Shown here one piece after another: positions 54,313 to 64,000 of a DNA stretch of 64,000 bases. Source of the stretch: Mesorhizobium sp. B2-1-8 (lineage in GTDB: Bacteria; Pseudomonadota; Alphaproteobacteria; Rhizobiales; Rhizobiaceae); the NCBI RefSeq assembly GCF_006442545.2, contig NZ_CP083952.1, positions 3,883,501 to 3,947,500 of the forward strand. The letters are read 5' to 3'. The notes under the pieces are model-generated. The model did not search any database, was not told the origin of the DNA, and saw nothing but the letters and a program-made list of their open reading frames with translations. The position numbers and the translations under genes are program-made. Within the stretch, counting starts at the first letter, position 1; each line of letters opens with the position of its first letter.

Positions 54313-54772
54313 CATGGTGGCGGCGACAACGCTGGAAGCGGTCGACATACTGGGGCTGATGAAGCTCCTGCCGCACCGTTATCCCTTCCTCATGATCGAC
54401 CGCATCGTCGACATCGATGGTGACGAATCCGCCATCGGCATCAAGAACGTGACCATAAACGAGCCGCATTTTCAGGGGCATTTCCCGGAGCAGCCGGTGA
54501 TGCCGGGCGTCCTGATCGTCGAGGCCATGGCGCAGACGGCCGGCGCCATCTGCATCCGAAGCCTCGGGGCGTCGAAACCGTCGCTGGTCTATTTCCTGAC
54601 GATCGACAACGCCAAATTCCGCAAACCGGTCGTTCCCGGCGACCAGTTGAAGATCCATGTCAAGAAAATCAAGAAGCGCGGCAACCTGCTCAAATTCGCC
54701 TGCGAAGCCCTGGTCGAAGGTACCAAGGCGGCCGAGGCCGAGATTTCAGCCATGATGGTCACCGGCGACTGA
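54305..54772 (+). CDS. fabZ: 3-hydroxyacyl-ACP dehydratase FabZ
   Basis: 155-aa hot-dog-fold dehydratase that makes trans-2-enoyl-ACP from 3-hydroxyacyl-ACP. The active site is seen in [17 protein letters not shown] near residue 20 and [20 protein letters not shown] near 60 (catalytic His and Glu). Length is typical (about 150). It links fatty acid elongation with lipid A synthesis because lpxD and lpxA use the same 3-hydroxyacyl-ACP. The start at 54305 could also be 3 codons later. Confidence 0.94.
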   Translation: MADMVAATTLEAVDILGLMKLLPHRYPFLMIDRIVDIDGDESAIGIKNVTINEPHFQGHFPEQPVMPGVLIVEAMAQTAGAICIRSLGASKPSLVYFLTIDNAKFRKPVVPGDQLKIHVKKIKKRGNLLKFACEALVEGTKAAEAEISAMMVTGD

Positions 54773-54785
54773 CGATCGAGTGCTT

Positions 54786-55619
54786 ATGAAAATCAAGACG
54801 TCAATCCATCCTTCCTCCGTCGTGGTAGAAGGCGCCCAAATCGGCCAGGGTGTGCGCATTGGGCCGTTCTGCCATGTCAGCGCCGACGCTGTGATCGGTG
54901 ACGGTGTCGAACTGGTCAGCCATGTCTCGGTGATGGGCGCGACCACTATCGGAGCGTCGACCAAGGTCTATCCGATGGCCATCTTGGGCGGACCGCCGCA
55001 GAACACCAAGCACAAGGGCGGCCGCACCACACTCGTCATCGGCGCCAACTGCACCATCCGCGAAGGCGTGACCATGCATGTCGGCACCGACACCAGCCGC
55101 GGCGAGACGACGGTGGGCGACAATGGCAATTTTCTGGCTTACGCCCACATCGCCCATGATTGCGTCGTCGGCAACAACGCTACCTTCGCCAATGGGGCGA
55201 CATTGGGCGGCCACTGCGAGATCGGCAACAATGTCTATATCGGCGGCCTCAGCGCCGTCCATCAATTCGTGCGTGTAGGCGACAACGCCTTTCTTGGCGG
55301 GTGCTCGGCTTTTGTCGGTGATGTCATTCCCTATGCCATCGCGGTCGGTAACCGCGCCAGCTTGCGCGGCTTGAACATCATCGGCCTCAAGCGCGCTGGT
55401 CTGCCGCGGTCCGAGATCTATCTGCTGCGCAAGGCCTACAAGACGATCTTCGACCGCTCCCGCACAGTCGGCGAGAACATCGAACTGGCCAAAGCGGAGT
55501 TCGCCTCGTCGCCGACAGCGATGAAGATCATCGACTTCATCAGCAGTCGCGGCAAGCGGCACTATGCGGTGCCATCGCTCAAGGGCGGCGATGGCGACGA
55601 TACCGATGACGAAGGCTGA
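54786..55619 (+). CDS. lpxA: UDP-N-acetylglucosamine acyltransferase LpxA
   Basis: 277-aa left-handed beta-helix enzyme, first step of lipid A synthesis. Hexapeptide repeats fill the N-terminal two thirds (IHPSSVVVEGAQIGQGVRIG and so on), the catalytic His is in LAYAHIAHDCVVGNN near residue 125, and the C-terminal helical part has NIIGLKRAGLPRSEIY. GTG 54780 two codons earlier is possible, but ATG 54786 is preferred. Its end overlaps lpxI by about 29 bases. Confidence 0.95.
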   Translation: MKIKTSIHPSSVVVEGAQIGQGVRIGPFCHVSADAVIGDGVELVSHVSVMGATTIGASTKVYPMAILGGPPQNTKHKGGRTTLVIGANCTIREGVTMHVGTDTSRGETTVGDNGNFLAYAHIAHDCVVGNNATFANGATLGGHCEIGNNVYIGGLSAVHQFVRVGDNAFLGGCSAFVGDVIPYAIAVGNRASLRGLNIIGLKRAGLPRSEIYLLRKAYKTIFDRSRTVGENIELAKAEFASSPTAMKIIDFISSRGKRHYAVPSLKGGDGDDTDDEG

Positions 55620-56505
55620 GACAGCCGCGGCTGGTCTTGGTCTCCCGCCTGATGCCAGGGTCGGCATCATTGCCGGCGGCGGCAGCCTTCCGGTCGAAGT
55701 CGCTGCCGGTTTGGCCGAACAGGGTCATCCGCCCTTCATCGTGCTCATGGACGGTGAGGCCGACCGCCTGGCGGAGCTGCGCCAGTATGAGCATGAGACC
55801 CTTGCCCTGGAGGCGATAGGATCGCTCGTTCCGCTGCTCAAGCGCAACCGGATTACCCATCTGGTGCTTGCCGGCGAGATAAAGCGAAGGCCAAGACTGA
55901 CACATCTGCGTCCAAGCCTCAGCCTGCTCGCCGTGGTACCCCTCGTTGTCATGGCGTTGGCGCGTGGCGATGATGGGCTGCTCAAGGTGGTGGCGCGCGG
56001 GCTAGAGGCTCGGGGCATAAAGGTCGTGGGCGCCCACGAGATCGTGCCGAGCCTTGTCGCCGCCGAAGGGGTGTTGACCAGGGCCGCGCCTCAGAAATCG
56101 GACTGGCGCGACATCGAGGCGGGTTTCGCCGCGGCAAAGGCCATCGGGGCGCTGGATATCGGCCAGGCGGCGATCGCGATCGGCGGCCGGACCATTGCGC
56201 TTGAAGGCATCGAGGGCACGGCCGGATTGCTGGACCGCGCCAGGTTGCTGCGCGGCCACGGCCGTATCGCCGGCAAGACGCGCGGCGTTCTGGTCAAATG
56301 CGCCAAGCCTGGCCAGGAGTTGCGCGCGGATCTTCCTTCCATGGGGCCACAGACGGTTGAGGCAGCGCATGCCGCGGGGCTTGCCGGCATTGCCGTCGAG
56401 GCGGGACGCTCCCTGATCCTCGAAGGCCCCGCAACTCTCTCGTGTGCCAATGACCTTGGGCTGTTCATCGTCGGCCTGGCCGCAGCGGAGTCCGAACATG
56501 GCTGA
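55591..56505 (+). CDS. lpxI: UDP-2,3-diacylglucosamine pyrophosphatase LpxI
   Basis: 304-aa DUF1009 protein. LpxI replaces LpxH in most alphaproteobacteria and makes lipid X. Motifs are VGIIAGGGSLPVEVAAGLAEQG near residue 24 and the THLVLAGEIKRRPRL region near 93. The C-terminal catalytic domain shows KSDWRDIEAGFAAAK and GVLVKCAKPGQELRADLPSMG, with LPSMGPQT near 251 as a typical motif. ATG 55591 is chosen with AAGGGCGGCG in front; ATG 55606 is also possible. It overlaps lpxB by 8 bases. Confidence 0.9.
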   Translation: MATIPMTKAETAAAGLGLPPDARVGIIAGGGSLPVEVAAGLAEQGHPPFIVLMDGEADRLAELRQYEHETLALEAIGSLVPLLKRNRITHLVLAGEIKRRPRLTHLRPSLSLLAVVPLVVMALARGDDGLLKVVARGLEARGIKVVGAHEIVPSLVAAEGVLTRAAPQKSDWRDIEAGFAAAKAIGALDIGQAAIAIGGRTIALEGIEGTAGLLDRARLLRGHGRIAGKTRGVLVKCAKPGQELRADLPSMGPQTVEAAHAAGLAGIAVEAGRSLILEGPATLSCANDLGLFIVGLAAAESEHG

Positions 56506-57673
56506 CAGGGCGCTGAAGATCGCGATCGTCGCGGGCGAGGAGTCTGGCGACCTGCTTGGCGCCGACATCGTCCGGTCGCTCCGCCAGACAACAGGTCGCG
56601 AGGTGCAACTCGTCGGGCTCGGCGGCCGCCATCTGCAGGCGCTCGGGCTGGTTTCGCCGTTCGACGCCGGCGAGGTCGCGCTGATGGGGTTCAGTGCCGT
56701 CCTGCGTGACCTGCCGCGCCTAGTCCGGCGGATCGGCCAGCTGGCGGGGATCGTTGCGGACGCCAAGCCCGACTGCCTCGTCACCATCGACAGCCCCGAT
56801 TTTTCGCTGCGCGTCGCCAAGAAGGTGCGCGCGGCCAACCCGTCGATCCCGATCGTCCACTATGTCTGCCCGAGCGTCTGGGCATGGCGGCCGGGCAGGG
56901 CGGTGGCGATGAAGCCCTATGTCGACCACATCCTGTGCATCCTGCCGTTCGAGGTGAAGGAACTCGATCGGCTGGGTGGTCCGCCCGGCACCTATGTCGG
57001 GCATCGCCTGACGCATGATCCGGGCGTGCTCTCGGCGGCAAAGGCTCAAGGCCAGCCGCGTGATCTTTCACCAGACCGCGTGAAGACGCTGCTTGTCCTG
57101 CCCGGCTCACGGCGCGGCGAGGTGCGGCGGTTGCTCGAGCCGTTCGGCGAGACCGTGTCGATGTTGCGGGCTCGCGGGCATCGGCTCCGCCTGATGCTGC
57201 CGACGGTGCCGCATGTCGCGGATACCGTGCGGTCCGCAGTCACACGCTGGGACGAGAAACCCGAGATCATCCTCGAGCCCGAGCGCAAATGGCAGGCCTT
57301 TGGCAAGGCCGACGCCGCGTTGATCGCGTCCGGCACCGTGTCCCTGGAACTGGCATTGTCCGGGGTGCCGATGATCTCCTGCTACCGGCTCGACCCGGTC
57401 GCGCGTGTCGTCGCGCCGTATCTCGTTTCCGTCTGGTCGGCCCTGCTGCCCAACCTGATCTCGGATCGCGCGTTGATCCCGGAATTTTACAACGAGTATG
57501 TCAAACCGAACAATCTGGCGCGCCAGCTGGAAGCGCTGTTGGCCGACAGTGGCATGCGCGCCTGGCAGAAAGATGGGTTTGCCGAGATCTCACGGCGCAT
57601 GGCAACGGACAAGCCGTCCGGTGAGATCGCAGCGCAGGTGGTGATGGGGTGCGTGAAGAGAGGAAGAGAGTGA
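56498..57673 (+). CDS. lpxB: Lipid-A-disaccharide synthase
   Basis: 391-aa GT19 glycosyltransferase that joins lipid X and UDP-diacylglucosamine. Family blocks are AIVAGEESGDLLGADIVRSL near residue 9, IDSPDFSLRVAKKV near 97, VHYVCPSVWAWRPGRA near 118, and LLVLPGSRRGEVRRLL near 194. The C-terminal region shows ASGTVSLELALSGVPMI near 276. The frame upstream is open, but ATG 56498 overlaps the lpxI stop (ATGGCTGA). It is the last gene of the operon, followed by a repeat-made hairpin. Confidence 0.95.
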   Translation: MADRALKIAIVAGEESGDLLGADIVRSLRQTTGREVQLVGLGGRHLQALGLVSPFDAGEVALMGFSAVLRDLPRLVRRIGQLAGIVADAKPDCLVTIDSPDFSLRVAKKVRAANPSIPIVHYVCPSVWAWRPGRAVAMKPYVDHILCILPFEVKELDRLGGPPGTYVGHRLTHDPGVLSAAKAQGQPRDLSPDRVKTLLVLPGSRRGEVRRLLEPFGETVSMLRARGHRLRLMLPTVPHVADTVRSAVTRWDEKPEIILEPERKWQAFGKADAALIASGTVSLELALSGVPMISCYRLDPVARVVAPYLVSVWSALLPNLISDRALIPEFYNEYVKPNNLARQLEALLADSGMRAWQKDGFAEISRRMATDKPSGEIAAQVVMGCVKRGRE

Positions 57674-57741
57674 GTAGGCAGTAGTGAGTAGTGAGTAGTG
57701 AGTTAGCACATTCTCCAATCTCACTACCCACTACTCACTAC
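57674..57741. repeat. 7-bp repeats forming a long hairpin between lpxB and gltA
   Basis: GTAGTGA is repeated three times (57681-57701) and its complement TCACTAC appears as TCACTAC, CCACTAC, TCACTAC (57721-57741). The arms give a 21-bp stem with one mismatch and a 19-base loop. It lies between the converging lpxB and gltA stops and would fold on either strand, like a bidirectional terminator built from microsatellite repeats. Confidence 0.75.
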
Positions 57742-57750
57742 CAACTTGTC

Positions 57751-59073
57751 TCAGCGCTTGGCGATCGGCACGTAGTCGCGCTCCGGCGCGCCGGTGTAGA
57801 GCTGACGCGGGCGGCCGATCTTCTGGCGCGGATCCTCAATCATTTCCTTCCACTGCGCGATCCAGCCGACCGTGCGGGCGACCGCGAACAGCACGGTGAA
57901 CATGGTGGTGGGGAAGCCCAGCGCCTTCAGTGTGATGCCGGAATAAAAATCGACGTTCGGATAGAGTTTCTTCTCGATGAAATAGGGATCGGTCAGCGCG
58001 ATCTTTTCCAGTTCCATCGCGATGTCGAGCAGCGGATCGTCCTTGATGCCGAGTTCGCCCAGGACCTCATGCGCCGTCTTCTGCATGATCTTGGCGCGTG
58101 GATCATAGTTCTTGTAGACGCGGTGGCCAAAGCCCATCAGGCGGAACGGATCGTTCTTGTCCTTGGCACGGGCGATGAATTCCGGGATGTGATCGACATG
58201 GCCGATCTCGCCCAGCATGTTGAGCGCCGCTTCATTGGCGCCGCCATGGGCCGGGCCCCACAGGCAAGCGATGCCGGCGGCAATGCAGGCGAAGGGGTTG
58301 GCGCCCGAGGAGCCGGCGAGACGAACGGTCGAAGTCGAAGCGTTCTGCTCATGATCGGCATGCAGGATGAAGATGCGCTCCATGGCGCGCGCCAGCACCG
58401 GGTTGATCTTGTATTCCTCGCAGGGCACGGCAAAGCACATATGCAGGAAGTTGGCGGCGAAATTCAGCTCGTTCTTCGGGTAAATGAAAGGCTGGCCGAT
58501 GTGGTACTTGTAGGCCATGGCCGCGATCGTCGGCATTTTGGCGATCAGGCGCATGGAGGCAACCATGCGCTGGTACGGGTCGGAGATGTCGGTCGAGTCG
58601 TGATAGAAGGCCGACAGCGCGCCGACCACGCCGCACATCACCGCCATCGGGTGCGCGTCGCGGCGGAAGCCGGTGAAGAAGCGCGACATCTGCTCGTGCA
58701 CCATGGTGTGGCGCGTCACGCGATAATCGAAATCGTCCTTCTGCGCCTTGGTGGGCAGTTCGCCGTAGAGCAGGAGATAGCAGACCTCGAGGAAGTCGCC
58801 GTGTTCGGCCAACTGGTCGATCGGGTAGCCGCGATGCAGGAGGATGCCGGCATCACCATCGATGAAGGTGATCTCCGACTCGCAGCTTGCCGTCGAGGTG
58901 AAGCCGGGGTCATAGGTGAAGGCGCCGGTGGTGCTGTAGAGCGAGGCGATGTCGATGACGTCAGGTCCGACCGAGCCGCTTCGCACCTTGAATTCGTGGG
59001 TCTTGCCGGCGAATTCCAGCGTTGCCGTGGCCTCCTGACCGCCTACATCCAATTTTTTCGCAGCTTCGGTCAT
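57751..59073 (-). CDS. gltA: Citrate synthase
   Basis: 440-aa hexameric-type citrate synthase of the TCA cycle (acetyl-CoA plus oxaloacetate to citrate). Seen are the N-terminal beta domain ([19 protein letters not shown]), [19 protein letters not shown] near 73, and the catalytic histidine regions [20 protein letters not shown] near 235 and [17 protein letters not shown] near 315. The C-terminal Asp is in [21 protein letters not shown] lies 7 bases before the ATG. Length is near the E. coli form (about 430). Confidence 0.96.
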   Translation of the reverse strand: MTEAAKKLDVGGQEATATLEFAGKTHEFKVRSGSVGPDVIDIASLYSTTGAFTYDPGFTSTASCESEITFIDGDAGILLHRGYPIDQLAEHGDFLEVCYLLLYGELPTKAQKDDFDYRVTRHTMVHEQMSRFFTGFRRDAHPMAVMCGVVGALSAFYHDSTDISDPYQRMVASMRLIAKMPTIAAMAYKYHIGQPFIYPKNELNFAANFLHMCFAVPCEEYKINPVLARAMERIFILHADHEQNASTSTVRLAGSSGANPFACIAAGIACLWGPAHGGANEAALNMLGEIGHVDHIPEFIARAKDKNDPFRLMGFGHRVYKNYDPRAKIMQKTAHEVLGELGIKDDPLLDIAMELEKIALTDPYFIEKKLYPNVDFYSGITLKALGFPTTMFTVLFAVARTVGWIAQWKEMIEDPRQKIGRPRQLYTGAPERDYVPIAKR

Positions 59074-59235
59074 TGCAAACTCCTTCTTGTTTCCTCATGC
59101 CGGCAAAGGCAAATTCCGCAGAGCGACACGTCGAAATCACCGCAATGCGCGTATTCGCCACCGCATTCTAGGAGGTGCGTGCCAGATTGGGCCAGGGCCT
59201 AATGTTGCACTGCGAAACGCGCCTTTCAATGCCAA

Positions 59236-59267
59236 TCTTCTTGGGCCAGTTTCTTCTTGGGCCAGTT
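59236..59267. repeat. 16-bp tandem duplication after gltX
   Basis: TCTTCTTGGGCCAGTT occurs twice in a row (59236-59251 and 59252-59267), 5 bases past the gltX stop, in the gltX-gltA gap. It is a simple tandem duplication; I see no sign of function. Confidence 0.8.
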
Positions 59268-59272
59268 TGCTC

Positions 59273-60697
59273 CTAATCGATTTGATCCGCTATGCGCGCG
59301 AGGCTTTCCCCGCGCCCCAGCACGGCCAGCACGTCGAACACGCCCGGCGAGGTGCTCCTGCCGGTCAAAGCGGCCCGCAACGGCTGGGCCACGGCACCAA
59401 GCTTGTGGCCGCCGGCCAGCGCATAGTCGCGGATCGCGGCCTCGGCCGTGGCCGCTGTCCAGTCGCCGGACAGCGCATTCAAAGCTTCGTGAGCGCCACG
59501 CAGGATCTTGCGAGCATCGTCATTGAGCAGGAGAGCCGCCTTGTCGTCGATCGGCAGTGGCCGCGTGGCAAACAGAAAGCCGGCGCCGTCGACGAGCTCG
59601 ACCAGCGTCTTGGCGCGCTCCTTCAGGCCTGGAAGTGCTGCCAGCAACTGCGCCTTGTTCTTCTCGTCGAGGCGCGCCGCCATCGCCGGGCCGCCCTCCA
59701 GATAAGGCAAGGTGGCGATGAAGATGTCGAACAATTCGGAATCGGCCATGCGGCGCATATGGACGCCGTTCAGCGCCTCGAGCTTGGCGAAGTCGAAGCG
59801 CGCCGCGCCCTTGTTGACGTCGCCGATATCGAACCAGGAGATCATGTCCTTGATCGACATGATCTCGTCGTCGCCATGGCTCCAGCCGAGCCGCGCCAGG
59901 TAATTGAGCAGCGCCTCCGGCAGATAGCCCATGGCGCGGTAGGCCTCGACGCCCAGCGCGCCATGGCGCTTCGACAGCTTGGCGCCGTCGGCGCCATGGA
60001 TCAGCGGGATATGCGACATCGAAGGCACGTCCCAGCCCATGGCGTTGTAGATCACGGTCTGGCGCGCGGCGTTGGTCAGGTGATCGTCGCCACGGATGAT
60101 GTGGGTGACGCCCATGTCGTGGTCATCGACGACGACGGCATGCATGTAGGTCGGGTTGCCGTCCGAGCGCAGGATGATGAAATCGTCGAGATCCTTGTTG
60201 GGGAAGCGCACCTCGCCCTGGACCCGGTCCTGCACCACTGTCTCGCCCTCGGTCGGTGCCTTGATGCGGATGGCGCCCTTGACGCCGGCGGGAGCCTCCG
60301 ACGGGACGCGGTCACGCCAGTGGCCGTTATAGCGAGGCGGCAGGCCCTTGGCGCGGGCTGCCTCGCGCATCGCCTCGAGCTCGGCAGAAGTCTCGTAGCT
60401 GTAATAGGCCTTGCCCAGGCGCACCAGTTCCTCGGCGACCTCCCGGTGACGCGGCGCGCGCTCGAATTGGGAGACCGCGTCACCGTCCCATGACAGGCCG
60501 AGCCAGGTCAGTCCGTCCAGAATGGCTGATGTGGCCGCCTCGGTCGAGCGCTCGCGATCGGTGTCCTCGATACGCAACAGCATCGTGCCGCCGGTGTGCT
60601 TGGCATAGAGCCAATTGAACAGCGCCGTGCGTGCGCCGCCGATGTGCAGATAGCCGGTCGGCGAGGGGGCAAAACGGGTGATGACCTTGTCGGGCAT
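59273..60697 (-). CDS. gltX: Glutamate--tRNA ligase
   Basis: 474-aa class I synthetase. The HIGH motif is in [17 protein letters not shown] at residues 8-24; the KMSKS-like loop is [12 protein letters not shown] near 238. The C-terminal anticodon domain follows. The start at 60697 is chosen because conservation begins immediately ([15 protein letters not shown]); the frame is open for 49 more codons. With GatCAB in the window, it may also supply Glu-tRNA(Gln) if it is the nondiscriminating type; which type it is cannot be told here. It is divergent from comEC. Confidence 0.95.
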   Translation of the reverse strand: MPDKVITRFAPSPTGYLHIGGARTALFNWLYAKHTGGTMLLRIEDTDRERSTEAATSAILDGLTWLGLSWDGDAVSQFERAPRHREVAEELVRLGKAYYSYETSAELEAMREAARAKGLPPRYNGHWRDRVPSEAPAGVKGAIRIKAPTEGETVVQDRVQGEVRFPNKDLDDFIILRSDGNPTYMHAVVVDDHDMGVTHIIRGDDHLTNAARQTVIYNAMGWDVPSMSHIPLIHGADGAKLSKRHGALGVEAYRAMGYLPEALLNYLARLGWSHGDDEIMSIKDMISWFDIGDVNKGAARFDFAKLEALNGVHMRRMADSELFDIFIATLPYLEGGPAMAARLDEKNKAQLLAALPGLKERAKTLVELVDGAGFLFATRPLPIDDKAALLLNDDARKILRGAHEALNALSGDWTAATAEAAIRDYALAGGHKLGAVAQPLRAALTGRSTSPGVFDVLAVLGRGESLARIADQID

Positions 60698-60800
60698 GAA
60701 ACTCTCGGAGAACGTCTGAAGCTGGGTGCGGAGTGCGCGGACTTTCGCGCGTCGCGCGTTCATGTAGCATAGGGTGTCGAGGGCGCAAGGGGCAGACCCG

Positions 60801-63254
60801 ATGACTGGACGAGGCCGGGGCTCGGATCGGGGCGAGGGCGCCATTGTCGGCGTCAGCGAGCGGTCCCTGTTTGCGACGCCTCCGGCGATCCCACTGCCAT
60901 CGCCGCTCGTGGCTGCGCCGGCAACCCAGCCGCCGCAGGCGGACAGCCCGACGCCAACTCCGTCTCCCGCCGCGCGCAGGATTGTGCGCGTGCGCCGGCA
61001 AATCGGCCTGATAGCCTTGCCTCGCCTGCGTCACGGCGTGACCAAGGCGGCGGAGTTGGAACTCGACCGGGGCATCGCCTTCCTGCTGGTGCCGGTCTGC
61101 CTGGCTGTCGGGGCGATCGGCTACTTTTCGCTGGCGTCCGAGCCCGATTTTGCAAAGCTCGTCGCGGCCGTGATGCTGGCAGCGATCTGTGCCTTCGTCT
61201 CCCGCTCTTGGCCGAAAACCCATCTGTGTTTCATGGCAGTGCTGTTGTGTGTGCTTGGCCTGCTCGCGGCGAAGGTCGAAACATGGCGAGCCGGAACCCG
61301 GATGCTGGGCTCGGAAATCTCGACGCAGTTGACCGGCCGCGTGGTCTCGCTCGAAGAAATGGAGACCGGCCGCATCCGGCTGACCATGGACGTGATTTCG
61401 ACGGCCCGCCCGAAACTGCGCTATGCGCCGGAAAGGGTCCGGCTTTCTGCACGCAAGATACCGCCGGAAATGACCGCCGGCTCGCTTGTCACAGGTTATG
61501 CCAAACTGCTGCCGCCGACCGGTCCGGTGCGGCCGGACAGCTACGACTTCTCCTTCGACAGCTATTTCGCCGGCATCGGCGGCAGCGGCTTCTTTCTCGG
61601 CAATCCAACCGTTGTCTCCGCCGACGACGGTGAGATGCCGCTGCCGGCACGCCTTTTTTCTGGCATCGAAAATGCCCGCGAAGCCATCGCCGACCATATC
61701 AGGGGCAGCATTGGCGGCGCCGAAGGCGAGATCGCGGCGGCGCTGATCGTCGGCGTGCGCGCCGGGATTCCCGATGAAATCAACGAAGCGATGCGGCGTA
61801 CCGGCATCTATCACATCATCTCCATTTCGGGACTGCATATGGCGCTGGTGGCCGGCACCATCATGGGCCTGTTGCGCGGCGTCTTCGCGCTGTTTCCAGG
61901 CTTTTCCGCGCGCCGGCCGGTGAAGAAATATGCGGCGGCCGCCGCACTTTTCTCGATCGCCGCCTATCTCGTCATTTCCGGCGTCGTCGTTGCGGCCGAG
62001 CGCAGCTTCATCATGCTGGCGGTGATGCTGGTCGCCGTCTTGTTCGATCGCGCGGCACTGACCATGCGCAATCTGGCGATCTCGGCGATCGCCGTCATCC
62101 TGGTTTCCCCGCACGAGGTCGTCGGCCCGAGCTTCCAGATGTCGTTCGCGGCAACCGCGGCCTTGGTCGGCGCCTATGCCGGCTGGGCCGACCACCATGC
62201 GGGAAAGACGAGGCCACCGCCGCCAAAGCGATCCCTGCCCGGGTTCCTGACGCGAAAGTTCCTCTTGGCGACAGGTGGATTGGCAATGACATCCATCATC
62301 GCCGGCAGCGCAACGGCGCTGTTTGCCATCTGGCATTTCCAGCGGGTGTCGCCGCTCAGCCTGTTCGCCAATCTGGCCGTCATGCCGATCGTATCGGTTG
62401 TGATGTTCCTGGCTGTCGCCAGCGCGTTGCTGATGCCGTTCGGGTTGGATTGGCCGGCTCTCTACCTCATGGGCAAGGGCCTGACGGCGATGATCGCCGT
62501 ATCGGCGTGGATATCGGAGCGCTCTCCGATCGATGGGGTCGGGCTGATCTCGCAGCAATCCGTGCTGCTGGTCACCGTCGCGCTGGTCATCGCGACGATG
62601 GCGACGACCTGGCTGCGGCTTGCCGCGCTGCCGTTCGCGCTTGCCGGCCTGTTGACTGTGTCGCACACGCGCACGCCCGACGTGCTGATCTCGGAAGACG
62701 CGCGGCTGGTCGCAATGCCAATCGGCAATGGCGAACTGGCCGTCAACCGGGAACGTCCGAACGAATTCGCAGCCGAAAACTGGAAACGCGCCCTGATCTC
62801 CGAAACAATCGTTAAACCGGAAATGTTCGACAAGACGGACGGGCAATTCGATATCGCCGCTCCCACCGACCTGCCGCAGGGATCGCCGTTCTATTGCCGT
62901 GAAGGCCTGTGTCTTGCCAGGCACCCCTCCGGCGCGATCATCGCCTATGTCGAGGATCGCAAGAACACCTGGAAGGCCTGCGCCTTCGCCGACCTGATCG
63001 TCGTCAATGACGCGACCGCCTATGACGCCTGCCACAATCCGCTGGTTCTCGTTGTCACGAAACGGCAACTGGCCCGCAAGGGGAGTGCCGCCGTCTTCTT
63101 CGATCCCCAGTCGGCCACGAGCCCGGCTGCGATCGAATTCGCCGTCGACGGACCATACCGGCCCTGGCACGAGCAGCGAAAATTCTCACGCGAGGCGAGG
63201 GGGCTGCCGCCCTATAAAAAGCCTGACAAACCCGATGGCAAACCGGTTCAGTAG
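60801..63254 (+). CDS. comEC: ComEC/Rec2-family DNA uptake channel protein
   Basis: 817-aa integral membrane protein. A Pro/Ala-rich N-terminus of about 55 residues precedes membrane segments; the DUF4131 (OB-like) region covers about 130-235. The Competence domain shows [21 protein letters not shown] near 330 and further helices, as in the family. The C-terminal 190 residues correspond to the beta-lactamase-like domain but show no H-x-H-x-D-H metal motif. ATG 60801 with AAGGGG is preferred to GTG 60774. It overlaps the lexA stop on the other strand by 7 bases. Confidence 0.85.
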   Translation: MTGRGRGSDRGEGAIVGVSERSLFATPPAIPLPSPLVAAPATQPPQADSPTPTPSPAARRIVRVRRQIGLIALPRLRHGVTKAAELELDRGIAFLLVPVCLAVGAIGYFSLASEPDFAKLVAAVMLAAICAFVSRSWPKTHLCFMAVLLCVLGLLAAKVETWRAGTRMLGSEISTQLTGRVVSLEEMETGRIRLTMDVISTARPKLRYAPERVRLSARKIPPEMTAGSLVTGYAKLLPPTGPVRPDSYDFSFDSYFAGIGGSGFFLGNPTVVSADDGEMPLPARLFSGIENAREAIADHIRGSIGGAEGEIAAALIVGVRAGIPDEINEAMRRTGIYHIISISGLHMALVAGTIMGLLRGVFALFPGFSARRPVKKYAAAAALFSIAAYLVISGVVVAAERSFIMLAVMLVAVLFDRAALTMRNLAISAIAVILVSPHEVVGPSFQMSFAATAALVGAYAGWADHHAGKTRPPPPKRSLPGFLTRKFLLATGGLAMTSIIAGSATALFAIWHFQRVSPLSLFANLAVMPIVSVVMFLAVASALLMPFGLDWPALYLMGKGLTAMIAVSAWISERSPIDGVGLISQQSVLLVTVALVIATMATTWLRLAALPFALAGLLTVSHTRTPDVLISEDARLVAMPIGNGELAVNRERPNEFAAENWKRALISETIVKPEMFDKTDGQFDIAAPTDLPQGSPFYCREGLCLARHPSGAIIAYVEDRKNTWKACAFADLIVVNDATAYDACHNPLVLVVTKRQLARKGSAAVFFDPQSATSPAAIEFAVDGPYRPWHEQRKFSREARGLPPYKKPDKPDGKPVQ

Positions 63255-63991
63255 CGTCTTATCAGCCCGACCAGTTTGCCCTGCACCTTGACCCTGTCTG
63301 GCCCGAAGATGCGTGTTTCGTAGGCTGGATTGGCGGCTTCGAGCGCGATCGAAGCGCCCTTGCGGCGAAACCGCTTCAGCGTTGCTTCCTCCTCATCGAC
63401 CAGCGCCACGATGATTTCGCCCGGACTTGCCGTATCGGCATTGCGGATGATGACCGTGTCGCCGTCGAAGATACCGGCCTCGATCATCGAGTCGCCCTTG
63501 ACCTCCAGCGCATAGTGCTCGCCGCCCATGATCATGTCCGGCGGCACCGAAATCGAATGCGTCTGATGCTGGATGGCATCGATCGGCACACCGGCGGCGA
63601 TACGGCCCATGACCGGGATGGACACGGCTGAAACCGCATCGTCGTCGTTACCGGCCGCGGGCAGGCGAGAAGGCGCCGCCGCCGGCCTGATCTGGCGGCC
63701 GAGACCGCCTTGGCCAAGGCTGCCCTGGATGACGCTTGGCGAGAACTTCTTCGCCGCATTGAGGCCCGGCGCGATCGAGTCCGGCAGCCGCAGCACTTCC
63801 AGCGCGCGCGCCCGGTTGGGCAGCCGGCGAATGAAGCCGCGTTCCTCCAACGCCGTGATCAGGCGATGGATCCCCGACTTGGAGGCAAGATCGAGCGCTT
63901 CCTTCATCTCGTCGAAAGAGGGCGGTATCCCGCTTTCCTTGAGCCGTTCGTGGATGAACATCAGCAGTTCATGTTGCTTGCGTGTCAGCAT
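63248..63991 (-). CDS. lexA: LexA repressor
   Basis: 247-aa SOS repressor and self-cleaving S24 peptidase. The N-terminal winged helix begins [21 protein letters not shown]. The Ala-Gly cleavage site is A133-G134 ([10 protein letters not shown]), with catalytic Ser168 (GDSMIEAG) and Lys206 (ATLKRFRR). It is longer than E. coli LexA (202 aa) because of an alphaproteobacterial linker of about 40 residues at 80-120. Its promoter and SOS box lie beyond the window edge. Confidence 0.95.
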   Translation of the reverse strand: MLTRKQHELLMFIHERLKESGIPPSFDEMKEALDLASKSGIHRLITALEERGFIRRLPNRARALEVLRLPDSIAPGLNAAKKFSPSVIQGSLGQGGLGRQIRPAAAPSRLPAAGNDDDAVSAVSIPVMGRIAAGVPIDAIQHQTHSISVPPDMIMGGEHYALEVKGDSMIEAGIFDGDTVIIRNADTASPGEIIVALVDEEEATLKRFRRKGASIALEAANPAYETRIFGPDRVKVQGKLVGLIRRY

Positions 63992-64000
63992 GGCGGCCCC

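Noticed and set aside
57691..59202. 503-codon plus-strand frame opposite gltA
   Set aside because: It is fully antisense to a clear citrate synthase gene and has no recognisable domain or ribosome site.
59087..60493. 468-codon plus-strand frame opposite gltX
   Set aside because: It is antisense to the glutamyl-tRNA synthetase gene and has no domain.
60480..63170. 896-codon minus-strand frame opposite comEC
   Set aside because: It is rich in Arg, His, Gly and Asp with no domain, the usual look of an antisense frame in GC-rich DNA.

Overview
This window looks like a chromosomal segment of a Rhizobiales alphaproteobacterium, most likely Mesorhizobium or a close Phyllobacteriaceae relative. The reasons are high GC, a GlpSTPQV-type glycerol ABC transporter, a BA14K-family protein, an EipB (DUF1849) protein, a phasin, a ClpS/ClpA pair with a charged ClpA tail, an alphaproteobacterial LexA, and an LpxI-type lipid A operon. 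The genus is an inference from remembered family distribution; no database was searched. About 67 protein genes and one tRNA are packed tightly. I see no prophage, CRISPR array or intact insertion sequence.

Layout. (1) 1-6918: glycerol import and phosphorylation (glpS end, glpT, glpP, glpQ, a DUF2160 membrane protein, glpV, glpK). (2) 6986-14712: a stress and sugar island: BA14K protein, tRNA-Lys(UUU), an unknown protein, a GT4 glycosyltransferase, a glycogen-debranching-type glucosidase, a membrane-anchored OtsA, OtsB and a 70-aa protein. Two perfect EcfG-type (general stress sigma factor) promoters lie before the BA14K gene and before otsA. (3) 14719-18769 on the minus strand: dprA, plsY, pyrC and pyrB. 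The PyrC has lost most dihydroorotase metal ligands. (4) 18953-30299: an AidB-like flavoprotein, small membrane proteins, ruvX, a UPF0173 hydrolase, a frameshifted small secreted protein, gatC-GNAT-gatA, YdcF, DUF599, sdaA, DUF1489 and a membrane J-domain protein. (5) 30347-35474: a DacF-like carboxypeptidase with a SPOR domain, a phasin with a PhaR-like operator arrangement, and clpS-clpA. (6) 35475-41492: an expanded clpA terminator holding an IS-end-like palindrome, a gene remnant, PAP2, HIT, FemAB-like, GDPD, RidA, EipB and DUF4031. (7) 41697-43510: rpsB-tsf. (8) 43524-46244: a LysR regulator divergent from an NTF2-like secreted protein and an aldo/keto reductase. (9) 46396-57673: the envelope run pyrH-frr-uppS-cdsA-rseP-bamA-lpxD-fabZ-lpxA-lpxI-lpxB. 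(10) 57751-63991: gltA, gltX, comEC and lexA.

How the genes work together. Regions 7 and 9 couple translation (S2, EF-Ts, RRF) to pyrimidine supply, undecaprenyl carrier, phospholipid, outer membrane protein and lipid A synthesis. Region 2 probably builds and trims glucans and makes trehalose under general stress. Region 1 brings glycerol in and traps it as glycerol 3-phosphate, and plsY uses that backbone for phospholipid. dprA and comEC are the two DNA-uptake genes present, and lexA lies next to comEC.

The observations most worth checking are the pseudo-dihydroorotase, the EcfG-controlled trehalose/glucan island, the two-site operator overlapping the phasin promoter, the palindrome inside the clpA terminator next to a truncated kinase-like gene, the roughly 33-residue insertion beside the GatA catalytic loop, and the frameshifted secreted protein.
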